From positions 1-64,000 of the forward strand of contig DHER01000134.1 of the NCBI GenBank assembly GCA_002399975.1: a stretch of 64,000 bases of DNA, read 5' to 3'. Shown piece after piece: positions 7,282 through 16,411 of the stretch; within the stretch, counting starts at the first letter, position 1; each line of letters starts with the position of its first letter. Position numbers and translations under genes: made by a program. The stretch comes from Firmicutes bacterium UBA4845 (GTDB lineage: Bacteria > Bacillota > Clostridia > Tissierellales > Sedimentibacteraceae). A model generated the notes under the pieces. The model worked only from the letters and a program-made list of their open reading frames with translations, was not told the origin of the DNA and made no database searches.

Positions 7282-9147
7282 ATGCCGCAGCATGATTATG
7301 AAAGAGCCATAAAATTATCCCATGAAAGATGCATAAACCTTGGGATTAGAAAAGAGCAGGAGTACAGCAAAAAAATAATCAGTGATGTAAATTTGCAAGA
7401 TATTCTTTTTAAAAAAAGGAAGCTGATTATGACAGCCATGTTGTATATTGAACACATTATTAATTTTACCAAAGGAAGCAACTTTTTTGTATTGCTGACC
7501 GACAGTGAAGGCTGCATATTAAATGCATTGGGAGACGAAAAAATACTGACGGAAGCATTCGGCCTGAAGATGATTCCGGGTGCATACATGAATGAAGAAA
7601 GCATTGGCACCAACGCTATGGGCTACGTAATAAAAAATGTTAAACCTGTGCAGCTTACGGGCAAAGATCACTACATTACCTCATATAACAGGTGGACATG
7701 TTCAGCAGCACCCATAAAAGACCAGGACGGCAGACTGATTGGTGTGATAGATTTAACCGGATATATAAAAGATGTCCATCCACACACGCTGGGAATTGTA
7801 GTTGCAGTTTCAAAGGCAATCGAAGAAATGCTTAAGGCAAAAGATATCAATGAAACAAATACCGCAAACTGCAATCATTTAAAAGGTATTTTAAATTCTA
7901 TCGACAAGGGTATCGTAACAACAGATATAAACGGCAAAGTGAATTATTTCAATGATGCCGCGGCAGAAATATTCGGCACAAGCAAAAAGCTGAATTCCTC
8001 CAATATGAGCACCTTGATTGAAGACTGGGAAGGTGTGAAGAAATGTCTGGGCAGCGATGAAAATATATCGAAAAAGATTAACATTAAGCCTTTAAATAAA
8101 AACGTTACCTGCCAACTAGAAGCAAGAAGAATGTACTGCGACAAAAAAAACGAATTTGAAATAATGCACTTATTTAATGAAAGCGAAGGGATAAAAAATA
8201 TAACTCATCATAAAAACACTTATAAATTTGACGAAATGGTCGGAAAAGATGAAAGCTTCCTGAAATTAATCGAATATGCAAAAAAGATAGCTGACAGCAA
8301 CTCGACGGTTCTTATAATGGGAGAAAGCGGAACAGGCAAAGAGCTCTTTGCCCAATCAATACACAATTACAGCTCAAGAGCAAAACTGCCGCTGATTGCG
8401 TTAAACTGCGGGGCCATACCAGGACAGCTCATTGAATCTGAGCTTTTCGGCTATGAGGACGGAGCATTCACCGGTGCGAAAAAAGGAGGAAACCCGGGAA
8501 AATTCGAATTAGCTCACGGCGGTACCATTCTGCTTGATGAAATCGGAGATATGCCTTACGATATGCAGGTAAAGCTTCTACGGGTATTGGAAGAAGGATT
8601 TGTAACCAGGCTTGGCAGCAAGAAAACGATTCCCATTGACGTCAGAATAATTGCATCAACCAATAAAAACCTGGAGGAAGCCGTTGAAACGGGCAGATTC
8701 AGGAAAGACCTGTACTACAGGCTCAACGTGCTGCCACTGTATATACCGCCTTTAAGGGAAAGGAAGGGAGATATACGGTTGCTGATTGAATACTTTATGG
8801 ATAAACTGTCCCACAGCCTTGGAAAACCGAAAGTGACAATTTCTGAAGACCGTTTATCCATGATGGAAAAATATAATTGGCCCGGAAATATCAGAGAGCT
8901 GCAGAATATTGTAGAGCTGATAATAAATACGGGAGATATTCCTCACAATCATTTCATCAGAAAAATTTACAAATCCGGGAATACGGAATATAAAGATTCA
9001 AATTTAGATATGGAGTCAATTGAAAAAGGCCATTTAGAAAAAATCATAAAAAAATGCAATGGAAACATAAGCCAATCCGCTGATATTCTGGGAATCCAGA
9101 GAAACACCCTATACAACAAGATTAAAAAATACAACATAAAGCTGTAG
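7282..9147 (+). CDS. Sigma-54-dependent activator, GAF-PAS-AAA+-Fis (AcoR type)
   Basis: The 621-aa regulator has a GAF-like N-terminal half (about residues 60-180, with NEESIGTNAM and SYNRWTCSAAPI typical of AcoR-like activators), a PAS domain near 205-290 (ILNSIDKGIVTTDINGKV), and an AAA+ domain near 320-550. The AAA+ domain carries Walker A GESGTGKE, the sigma-54 contact loop GAFTGA and Walker B LLDEIGD. A Fis-type helix-turn-helix ends the protein (ISQSADILGIQRNTLYNKI). AAAGGAG precedes the ATG. It directly precedes a -24/-12 promoter driving the aldehyde oxidoreductase operon, so it most likely activates that operon in response to a small molecule bound by the GAF or PAS domain. The ligand is unknown. 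Confidence 0.92.
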   Translation: MPQHDYERAIKLSHERCINLGIRKEQEYSKKIISDVNLQDILFKKRKLIMTAMLYIEHIINFTKGSNFFVLLTDSEGCILNALGDEKILTEAFGLKMIPGAYMNEESIGTNAMGYVIKNVKPVQLTGKDHYITSYNRWTCSAAPIKDQDGRLIGVIDLTGYIKDVHPHTLGIVVAVSKAIEEMLKAKDINETNTANCNHLKGILNSIDKGIVTTDINGKVNYFNDAAAEIFGTSKKLNSSNMSTLIEDWEGVKKCLGSDENISKKINIKPLNKNVTCQLEARRMYCDKKNEFEIMHLFNESEGIKNITHHKNTYKFDEMVGKDESFLKLIEYAKKIADSNSTVLIMGESGTGKELFAQSIHNYSSRAKLPLIALNCGAIPGQLIESELFGYEDGAFTGAKKGGNPGKFELAHGGTILLDEIGDMPYDMQVKLLRVLEEGFVTRLGSKKTIPIDVRIIASTNKNLEEAVETGRFRKDLYYRLNVLPLYIPPLRERKGDIRLLIEYFMDKLSHSLGKPKVTISEDRLSMMEKYNWPGNIRELQNIVELIINTGDIPHNHFIRKIYKSGNTEYKDSNLDMESIEKGHLEKIIKKCNGNISQSADILGIQRNTLYNKIKKYNIKL

Positions 9148-9161
9148 CAGCTATATTCGAA

Positions 9162-9243
9162 TAGACACTTTGTCTAAAAAACGAACAAGATTACATTAAC
9201 TTTGATCAAAAATCGAACACTTTAAAATTCAGGCGCTTGAATT
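9162..9243 (+). promoter_or_regulatory. Candidate upstream activating dyads
   Basis: A perfect palindrome TAGACA-CTT-TGTCTA (9162-9176) and a second dyad AATTCA-N6-TGAATT (9226-9243) lie between the activator gene and the -24/-12 promoter. Either could bind the GAF-PAS activator. The first dyad is unusually far downstream of the regulator stop for a terminator and lacks a clean T-run. Confidence 0.45.
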
Positions 9244-9258
9244 TTCAACGTTTAATAT

Positions 9259-9274
9259 TGGCATAGAAATTGCT
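9259..9274 (+). promoter_or_regulatory. Sigma-54 (-24/-12) promoter of the aldehyde oxidoreductase operon
   Basis: The sequence TGGCATAGAAATTGCT matches the RpoN consensus TGGCAC-R-N4-TTGCW at all key bases, with GG and GC ten bases apart. It lies 35 bases before the start codon of the oxidoreductase and directly after a sigma-54 activator gene. Confidence 0.85.
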
Positions 9275-9308
9275 CTATTATTTGTTAAAAATAATGGAGG
9301 TTAGTGTT

Positions 9309-12047
9309 ATGTTAAAGAAAACGTTTTTTATCAACGGCGTGGAAACCCGAGTAGTAGCGGATCCTAAATCCATGCTGTCGGATCTGCTCAGAAATCAGCT
9401 TCATCTGACAGGAACAAAAGTTGGCTGCAGCAAGGGAGAATGTGGAGCATGTTCAGTAATTCTGAACGGAAAAGTTGTGCGGTCATGCATAACAAAAATG
9501 AAAAATGTCAAGGAAGATTCTGAAATAATAACGATTGAAGGTGTTGGTACAAGAGAAAACCTCCATCCCGTACAGCTGGCGTGGATGGTTCACGGTGCCG
9601 CCCAATGCGGATTCTGCACTCCAGGATTTATTGTATCTTCCGCAGCATTGCTGGAAGAAAATATCAATCCTACCCGTGAAGAAGCAAGAAACTGGTTTCA
9701 GAAACACAGAAACTTATGCAGATGTACGGGATACAAGCCCATAGTAGATGCAGTAATGGATGCCGCAAAGCTGATGAGAGGTGAAATAAAAAAAGAAGAT
9801 TTATGGTTCAGACTTCCCGAAGGCTCTAAGCTTATGGGATCGGAATATATAAGACCTTCGGCCCTTGGTAAAGTAACAGGAACCTGGGACTTCGGCGCCG
9901 ACCTGGGACTTAAACTTCCTGAAGGCACACTTCATATTAAGCTGGTCCAGGCTGAAGTGTCACATGCCAATATTATTTCCATCGACACTTCCGAGGCTGA
10001 AAAAATGCCAGGGGTTTACAGAATTCTTACTTACAGGGATGTGCCCGGTACGAACAGAATAAACGGATTGGCATTTCCTCAGAACAAAGGCGACGGAAGA
10101 GAAAGGCCCATACTGGCAGATAAGAAAATATTCCAGTACGGCGACCCCATAGCAATGATCCTGTCCACCAATCCGAAATTAGCCGAAGAAGCAGCCAAAA
10201 AAGTAAAGGTGGAGATTGAACAGCTGCCTGAATACATGAGTGCTCCGGAAGCAATGGCGGAAGATGCTATTGAGATTCACCCGGGAACTCCCAATGTGTA
10301 TTTTGAATGCGGCGTTATTAAAGGAGAAGAAACCGGACCCATATTCAAAAATGCCAAATATTCTGCGGAAGATGATTTCTATGTTGGAAGACAGCCTCAC
10401 ATGCCCCTTGAACCGGATGTGGGATTCGCATATATGGACGAAGAAGGGAAGCTTATCGTACATTCAAAAAGTGTTGCGCTTCATTTCCATCATTCGATGA
10501 CCGCAGAAGGAATCGGTGTAGCACCTGAAAAGTACGTAATAGTTCAGAACAATTCCGGAGGTACATTCGGATATAAGTTCAGCCCCACAATGGAAGGGCT
10601 TCTGGGAGTCGCTGCACTTGTAACAGGAAAACCTGTTTATTTGGAATTCAACGTTGCTCAGCAATTTGCCTATACGGGCAAAAGATCCCCGTTTTTTATG
10701 AATGTGAAATTTGCTGCAGATGAAAAGGGAAAGCTCCAGGCAATGGAAGGAGACTTCTCGGTTGACCACGGTCCCTACTGCGAATTCGGAGATTTGCTGA
10801 CAGTAAGAGGTACTCAGTTCATGGGAGCAGGATACAACATCCCCAACATAAGAAGCAAGGGCCGCACCGTAGCTACAAATCACGAATGGGGCTCTGCATT
10901 CAGAGGATACGGTTCTCCTCAGAGCTTATTTTCATCGGAAGTGCTGATTGACGAGCTGGCCGCAAAAATGGGAGTTGACCCTTTTGAACTCAGGTATATG
11001 AATGTGTACCGTCCAGGAGACACCACTCCTAACGGATGCCACCCTGATGTTTACTGCCTGCCGGATGCAATGGACAAATTAAGGCCTTATTATCAGGAAG
11101 CTAAGAGAAGAGCGAAGGAAAAGAACGAATCAAGCGGTGAACACAAGTACGGTGCAGGTGTTTCACTGCTTATATATGGCTCGGGTCTTGGCGGCGTAGA
11201 TACATCAGAAGCGTGGGCAGAAATCACTCCAAAAGGCATAGCGGTGGGAAATTCCTGGGAAGACCACGGCCAGGGGGCGGACATGGGAACATTGACATAC
11301 GCCTATGATGTTCTGAAGGTTCTGGGAATTAAGCCGGAACAGATACGCCTGGTCATGAACGATATGGAAAAAACGCCCAACAGCGGGCCGGCAGGCGGAA
11401 GCAGGTCTACCGTTACAACCGGCAACGCAACCAGAGTCGCCTGCGAGAACCTTGTAAAAGCCCTTGAAAAACCCGACGGAACCTACAGGACATATGAAGA
11501 TATGGTAAATGAAGGACTTCCCACAAAGTATGAGGGCAAATGGTCCACAACGGGAACCGACCAGGATATTGTGACCGGACAGGGAGATCCGTTCCCATGC
11601 TACATGTACGGTGTGCTCTTAGCCGAGGTTAAGGTAAATATAAACACGGGAAAAACCCGAGTAGAGAAACTTACCATTGTCACCGACTGCGGAAATATCA
11701 CAAACAAGCTGCTATTCGACGGACAGATATACGGAGGGCTGGCTCAGGGTGTAGGTCTTGCCTTGTCAGAGGACTATGAGGATATCCACTACCACAATAC
11801 TCTGACAAAAGCGGGATTCCCCCAAATAAAAGATATACCTGACAATATACAGATAATTTACCAGAACACCCCAAGACCCAACGGGGCTGCAGGAGCTTCA
11901 GGCGTGGGTGAAATGCCTCTTTCTGGGCCACATGCCGCAATAGTGAACGCAATTTATGACGCATGCGGAGTCAGAATTACGAAATTGCCGGCATTGCCGG
12001 AAAAAGTGCTGGCGGGGCTGAAGAAAATTGAACAGGGCGCCCTATGA
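9309..12047 (+). CDS. Molybdenum-containing aldehyde oxidoreductase (Mop/DVU1559-like)
   Basis: This single 912-aa chain has two N-terminal [2Fe-2S] domains (C40, C45, C48, C60; then C100, C103, C137, C139) followed by the large molybdopterin domains of the xanthine oxidase family, with no FAD domain. That is the layout and length of Desulfovibrio Mop aldehyde oxidoreductase. The active-site glutamate is E868 in GASGVGEMPLSG. It should oxidise an aldehyde, or hydroxylate a related substrate, passing electrons through its Fe-S clusters to a partner, probably the next gene. The ATG at 9309 follows GGAGG; an upstream ATG at 9270 falls inside the sigma-54 promoter and is rejected. The gene overlaps the next by four bases. 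Confidence 0.92.
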   Translation: MLKKTFFINGVETRVVADPKSMLSDLLRNQLHLTGTKVGCSKGECGACSVILNGKVVRSCITKMKNVKEDSEIITIEGVGTRENLHPVQLAWMVHGAAQCGFCTPGFIVSSAALLEENINPTREEARNWFQKHRNLCRCTGYKPIVDAVMDAAKLMRGEIKKEDLWFRLPEGSKLMGSEYIRPSALGKVTGTWDFGADLGLKLPEGTLHIKLVQAEVSHANIISIDTSEAEKMPGVYRILTYRDVPGTNRINGLAFPQNKGDGRERPILADKKIFQYGDPIAMILSTNPKLAEEAAKKVKVEIEQLPEYMSAPEAMAEDAIEIHPGTPNVYFECGVIKGEETGPIFKNAKYSAEDDFYVGRQPHMPLEPDVGFAYMDEEGKLIVHSKSVALHFHHSMTAEGIGVAPEKYVIVQNNSGGTFGYKFSPTMEGLLGVAALVTGKPVYLEFNVAQQFAYTGKRSPFFMNVKFAADEKGKLQAMEGDFSVDHGPYCEFGDLLTVRGTQFMGAGYNIPNIRSKGRTVATNHEWGSAFRGYGSPQSLFSSEVLIDELAAKMGVDPFELRYMNVYRPGDTTPNGCHPDVYCLPDAMDKLRPYYQEAKRRAKEKNESSGEHKYGAGVSLLIYGSGLGGVDTSEAWAEITPKGIAVGNSWEDHGQGADMGTLTYAYDVLKVLGIKPEQIRLVMNDMEKTPNSGPAGGSRSTVTTGNATRVACENLVKALEKPDGTYRTYEDMVNEGLPTKYEGKWSTTGTDQDIVTGQGDPFPCYMYGVLLAEVKVNINTGKTRVEKLTIVTDCGNITNKLLFDGQIYGGLAQGVGLALSEDYEDIHYHNTLTKAGFPQIKDIPDNIQIIYQNTPRPNGAAGASGVGEMPLSGPHAAIVNAIYDACGVRITKLPALPEKVLAGLKKIEQGAL

Positions 12048-14326
12048 ACCTAGACAAATTACTGCAAACCGGGGAAAGGTGCATAAATGAAGCACCTCCG
12101 CCATGCAGCGCCTGTTGCCCGCTGCACATAGACATAAAAGCTTTCGTCGAAGCTATCGAAAAAAACGATTTCAAAGATGCCTATAAAATAATAGAAAAGA
12201 GGATGCCGTTGCCAAGAATAACAGGGATGATATGTGATCATCCCTGTGAAGAGTCCTGTACAAGAAATAAGAAAGGCGGCCCTATTTTAATAGGAGAATT
12301 GGAAAAATCGGCTGTGCTTTACGGATATTCCGGGCCGAAAAAAAGCTACCCCCCGCGCCCTGCCGGCAAAAAAGCCGCCGTAATAGGCGGAGGGCTGAGA
12401 GGCATCATTGCGGCACATGACCTTGCCAACAAGGGAATCAGTATTGATATTTATGAGAAGAACAGCTTTATAGGAGGCAGAATATGGGATTATGAGTGCA
12501 AGTCTTTAACCGCCCATATGATAAGAGAAGAGTTGTCTTTTCTGGATAATAACGAACAAATTGAAATATTTCTGAACAGAAATATCACCCGCAGCGATTT
12601 AAATGAAATAATGACAGGCTATGATGCAGTACTGTTGACGGCAGACGACTTAATTTCCGCATATGATTACAGCAGGGAAACGTTTCAGGTTGGTAACTCC
12701 TCTTTATTTTCCGCAGCTGAGCAGGACAGGAAAAATTCTTTTATTTTTGCCGCAAGCAGTGCAAAAAGAGCCGCCGTTTCAATAGAAAGGCATATTAAAA
12801 AAGTTTCTATGACAGCCTCGAGAGAAAATGAAGGCAGCTATATTTCTTCTTTAAATTATAATATAGAGGAGGAGAAATACAGACAGCCGGTTCATAAAAC
12901 GAATGAGTTTTTTTCAAAGAAAGAAGCAATATTGGAATCATCCAGATGCTTTAAGTGCCAATGCAGGGATTGTATAAGGTCTTGTGCGCATCTTTGCAAA
13001 TTCAATATTGCGCCGAAATCCTATATAAGAAATATCAATCATAACGAAAGAATAATAAAGGGCTCTCATTATGCCAATAAAATGATTCTGTCCTGCACCG
13101 AGTGCGGATTATGCAAGGAAAAGTGCAGCTACGGCATAAACATGAAGAATGTAATCCGTGAGACAAGAGAGAGCATGACCCTCAGGGGCAAGATGCCGCC
13201 TTCCGCCCACGATTTTGCATTAAGAGATATGAAATTCAGCAACAGCGAAAAATTCTTCACCTACAGGAGAGAATTGAATAAAGAAAAAATTAAGTATGTA
13301 TTTTATCCCGGGTGCCAGCTTCCAGCGTCAAATCCTGGCTATATCGAAAAAATATATTCGTATTTAACGAAAAATTCAGATGCGGGAGTCGGTCTGATGC
13401 TTGGATGCTGCGGTGCTCCGGCAGATTGGGGCGGACGTGCCGAACTGATGAATGAAACCGTTAATTTAATTAAAAATGCATGGAGGGAATTGGGCAAACC
13501 TGTTTTTATACTTGTGTGCCCAAGCTGCATAAGTAACTTTGAAAAGTACATGGATGAAATTGAATTTATTTCACTGTGGGAAATTATAGATTCATGGGGA
13601 TTGCCCGACAATTGCCCTGCAAATCCCGGTATGAAATTAAATATACACGATCCATGCACATCAAGGCACATGAGCAGCATGCAAAAAAGTATCAGGAGCA
13701 TAGCTTCCAAGCTCAAATGCGAAATCACGGAGCTGAAATACTCAAAAGAATTAACAAAATGCTGCGGATACGGTGGACTGGTATATTTTGCAAACCGTGA
13801 ACAATCAAATGATTTTATTGACGACAGGATAGCCGAAAGCTCAGAAGATTTGCTCGTGTACTGCACCATGTGCAAAGATTTGTTTACAAGCAGAGGTAAG
13901 AGGACATTTCATCTGTTGGATTTATTGTTCAGCGATAATTTGGACGATTCATGCAAACAGAAGATGCCGACGCTTTCGGAGAGGCAGCAAAACAGAATCA
14001 ATGTGAAAAACCAACTGCTCAGGAAAATTTGGAATGAAGGTACTGAAATGGACAAGGATGACAAGAAATACCAGATAACAGAAAATGTAATCGAAAAGAT
14101 GGAAGAAATGTATATAGTCCTAAGCGATATCAAAAATACGGTTATTAATTCCATCGAAAAAAAAGAGAGATTTTTTAATCCTGAAGAAAACACATATTTG
14201 TGCAGAATGAGAATAGAAAATATAACCTATTGGGTTAAATATAAAACAGAAAACGAAAAAATCCTGGTTACTAATGTTTACAGCCATCGAATGGAAGTTG
14301 TGGAGAAGAATTATGAAAGCCAATAA
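12044..14326 (+). CDS. Pyridine nucleotide-disulfide oxidoreductase/dicluster protein fused to CCG domains
   Basis: The 760-aa protein combines several redox modules. The N terminus carries the GltD/dicluster pattern (C13, C21, C24, C25, then MICDHPCEESC). Next is a Rossmann dinucleotide site (AAVIGGGLRGIIAAHDLA). A ferredoxin-like segment follows (CTECGLCKEKC). Then come two HdrB/GlpC-like CCG domains: FYPGCQLP with MLGCCGAPADWGG, and HDPCTSRH with KCCGYGG. The last 110 residues are a charged helical tail of unknown role. It overlaps the oxidoreductase by ATGA and is probably its electron acceptor, linking aldehyde oxidation to NAD(P) or a thiol/disulfide carrier. I recall a similar architecture beside DVU_1557; the exact reaction is unproven. 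Confidence 0.82.
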   Translation: MNLDKLLQTGERCINEAPPPCSACCPLHIDIKAFVEAIEKNDFKDAYKIIEKRMPLPRITGMICDHPCEESCTRNKKGGPILIGELEKSAVLYGYSGPKKSYPPRPAGKKAAVIGGGLRGIIAAHDLANKGISIDIYEKNSFIGGRIWDYECKSLTAHMIREELSFLDNNEQIEIFLNRNITRSDLNEIMTGYDAVLLTADDLISAYDYSRETFQVGNSSLFSAAEQDRKNSFIFAASSAKRAAVSIERHIKKVSMTASRENEGSYISSLNYNIEEEKYRQPVHKTNEFFSKKEAILESSRCFKCQCRDCIRSCAHLCKFNIAPKSYIRNINHNERIIKGSHYANKMILSCTECGLCKEKCSYGINMKNVIRETRESMTLRGKMPPSAHDFALRDMKFSNSEKFFTYRRELNKEKIKYVFYPGCQLPASNPGYIEKIYSYLTKNSDAGVGLMLGCCGAPADWGGRAELMNETVNLIKNAWRELGKPVFILVCPSCISNFEKYMDEIEFISLWEIIDSWGLPDNCPANPGMKLNIHDPCTSRHMSSMQKSIRSIASKLKCEITELKYSKELTKCCGYGGLVYFANREQSNDFIDDRIAESSEDLLVYCTMCKDLFTSRGKRTFHLLDLLFSDNLDDSCKQKMPTLSERQQNRINVKNQLLRKIWNEGTEMDKDDKKYQITENVIEKMEEMYIVLSDIKNTVINSIEKKERFFNPEENTYLCRMRIENITYWVKYKTENEKILVTNVYSHRMEVVEKNYESQ

Positions 14327-14522
14327 TAATGAAGCAGATATACCATGGATATGCGATAAATGTAATGAAAAGCTGAAATTGAGGAAAACAAGGATCGCTT
14401 ATCTTGGCGCCGAATTTCAGGTAGAACTGCTGAAATGCCCTAAATGCGGAATGGTCTTCATTGATGAAGAACTAGCTAAGGGTAAAATTTTGGAAGTAGA
14501 AAAATCACTGGAGGACAAATAG
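14313..14522 (+). CDS. Small CxxC redox protein, DVU_1557 type
   Basis: This 69-aa protein has two CxxC pairs (ICDKCNEKL and CPKCGMVF) around a short beta-rich core, which suggests one metal or Fe-S site of rubredoxin or zinc-ribbon type. I recall small proteins like this (DVU_1557 family) beside Mop-like enzymes. It may shuttle electrons or hold a maturation metal. ATG 14313 follows GGAGAAG and overlaps the preceding gene by 14 bases. A longer frame from 14274 overlaps further without a ribosome binding site. Confidence 0.75.
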   Translation: MKANNNEADIPWICDKCNEKLKLRKTRIAYLGAEFQVELLKCPKCGMVFIDEELAKGKILEVEKSLEDK

Positions 14523-14553
14523 CCAAAAACAAGCCTGTATAAGGAGGTAAATT

Positions 14554-15009
14554 ATGTCAAATGATACGGCTTTTGAAGTCTTTAAGCTGTCAGCATCGGG
14601 GTACTGCTGCACCCAGGTTATGCTTAAAATGGCATTGGATGTGGAAGGAACGGAAAATGAAGATTTAATAAAAAGCGCAAACGGATTGTGCAACGGCATC
14701 GGAGGAAGGCAGCGAACCTGCGGCATACTGACAGGAGGAATTATGATTATAGGGCTTTATGCCGGCAGGGGAAATGAAGCGGAAATGTATAAAGATAACT
14801 TCGGAATTTTAGTCCGTGAATTCACGGACTGGTTCGAGGACGAATTTGAAAGTATTGACTGTGTGGATATTATCGGGGTTCAGCAGTTCGGAGACGGCGA
14901 AAACAGCTACATGGTTAAATGCGGAGACATAATTGTAGAAAGCTATGAAAAGGTCATGCAGGTTCTGAATAAAACCGGTTACTGTTTCGGAGACAGAAAT
15001 GGAAATTAA
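14554..15009 (+). CDS. C-GCAxxG-C-C family protein, DVU_1555 type
   Basis: The 151-aa protein shows the Cys-rich pattern of the C_GCAxxG_C_C family: YCCTQ early, LCNGIGGRQRTCGILTGG in the middle, and later single Cys residues near IDCVDI and VKCGD. The GCA core is degenerate here (NGIGG). The family is linked to redox proteins and metal clusters, without a proven reaction. AAGGAGG precedes the ATG. Its position inside the aldehyde oxidoreductase operon suggests an electron-carrier or maturation role. No membrane helix is seen. Confidence 0.75.
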   Translation: MSNDTAFEVFKLSASGYCCTQVMLKMALDVEGTENEDLIKSANGLCNGIGGRQRTCGILTGGIMIIGLYAGRGNEAEMYKDNFGILVREFTDWFEDEFESIDCVDIIGVQQFGDGENSYMVKCGDIIVESYEKVMQVLNKTGYCFGDRNGN

Positions 15010-15081
15010 AAAAATATATATGATAAATCCTCATCATTGCAGATGCTCCAGGGAAACCAACTTATCGGAAGGTGAAAACTT

Positions 15082-16371
15082 ATGAGTGTAACACCTTTGG
15101 AAAAATGGATTATGGAGGATGCCTCAATAAACGGCAGAGATTCTATGGAAAAATACCAGGCAGATAGAATAAAAGAAATAACTAATTATGTGAAAAACAA
15201 CAGCTCATTTTATAGGGATCATTTCAGGAATACATGCACCACCGGTATTTCATCATTACATGATATGGAATCGCTTCCCTTCACATACTCTGAAGATATT
15301 GCTGGTTTTCCCAGCAGATTTTTGTGTATTCCGCAAAAATATGTCAAAAGAATCGTAACTCTGAAGACTTCAGGAACTTCCGGGACCGAAAAAAGAATTT
15401 TTTTCACCGAACATGACCTGAGTATGACTGTGGATTTTTTCACGAATGGATTCAAGGCAATGGTCGATGAAAATGACAGGGTAATGATAATGATGCCTGG
15501 AAATACATACGGCAGCGTAGGCAGAATTATTAAAAAGAGCCTGGACCACCTTAATATCAGAAACTTTATATACGGTCCATTGAAGAATTCAGACGACGCC
15601 GCAGATTTTATAGCGAAAAACAATATAAACACGCTGGTAGCAATGCCCGTGCAGACCATGATTTTAAGCAGAATCAAAAAAAGCGTATTTTTGCAAAATA
15701 TCAAAAGGGTAATGCTCAGTGCCGATTATGTCCCTGAAATATTAATAAAAAAGCTGAAAACCGAATACGGATGCCAGGTATTCACCCATTACGGCATGAC
15801 CGAAGCAGGCTACGGCTGCGCCGTAGAATGCAATCTACAAAATGGTTATCATATAAGAGAAAATGATATATACCTGGAAATAGTAAATCCTGAAACAGGC
15901 AATGTCCTGAAAGACGGCAGCTGGGGAGAAATAGCAATCACGACCTTAAAAAGACAGGCCATGCCCCTAATAAGGTACCGCACGGGAGACTGGGGCTGCT
16001 TTGAAACGAGCGGATGCCAATGCGGTACTTTTTTAAAAACCCTAAAGCGTTCAAAGGGGCGTATCGGCAACCGCATATGCTTTGAAGGCGGCAGGCACAT
16101 AAATATGATCGAGCTTGACGAGGTGATATTCGCCTATGATTCCGTACTTGACTATAATATGGAAATTTCCGGGGATTCCGCCGTAACGGCACTGTACATG
16201 CTTGACGAATGTATGTCAGATACCGGTAAAATCGAAAAATCAATCAACGAGATGTTTCATGACAATTCCATTAATACGAACGTTGTTGTTATTGCAAGGA
16301 AAAAAGAAGACCTCTCCTTCCCGCAAAACACCATGGCAAAAAGGCGCATAATTTCGCATAATTTATTGTAA
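15082..16371 (+). CDS. AMP-forming CoA ligase, PaaK-like (DVU_1553 type)
   Basis: The 429-aa enzyme belongs to the adenylate-forming family nearest phenylacetate-CoA ligase. It has the P-loop-like LKTSGTSGTEKR, the adenylation motif HYGMTEAGYG, and YRTGDWG, with the Lys-containing C-terminal domain ending KRRII. It would activate a carboxylic acid to an acyl-AMP or acyl-CoA. In this operon the substrate may be the acid made by the aldehyde oxidoreductase, or it may take part in cofactor maturation; the sequence does not decide. GGAAGGTG precedes the ATG. It is the last gene of the operon and converges on modC with 40 bases between them and no clear terminator. Confidence 0.82.
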   Translation: MSVTPLEKWIMEDASINGRDSMEKYQADRIKEITNYVKNNSSFYRDHFRNTCTTGISSLHDMESLPFTYSEDIAGFPSRFLCIPQKYVKRIVTLKTSGTSGTEKRIFFTEHDLSMTVDFFTNGFKAMVDENDRVMIMMPGNTYGSVGRIIKKSLDHLNIRNFIYGPLKNSDDAADFIAKNNINTLVAMPVQTMILSRIKKSVFLQNIKRVMLSADYVPEILIKKLKTEYGCQVFTHYGMTEAGYGCAVECNLQNGYHIRENDIYLEIVNPETGNVLKDGSWGEIAITTLKRQAMPLIRYRTGDWGCFETSGCQCGTFLKTLKRSKGRIGNRICFEGGRHINMIELDEVIFAYDSVLDYNMEISGDSAVTALYMLDECMSDTGKIEKSINEMFHDNSINTNVVVIARKKEDLSFPQNTMAKRRIISHNLL

Positions 16372-16411
16372 GAAAATTAAAATATAAGGTTAGGAAAATT
16401 TGAAAATTGAA

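Noticed and set aside
9270..9308. Upstream start for the aldehyde oxidoreductase at 9270
   Set aside because: This ATG lies inside the sigma-54 promoter; ATG 9309 has GGAGG at proper spacing and begins the ferredoxin-like domain.
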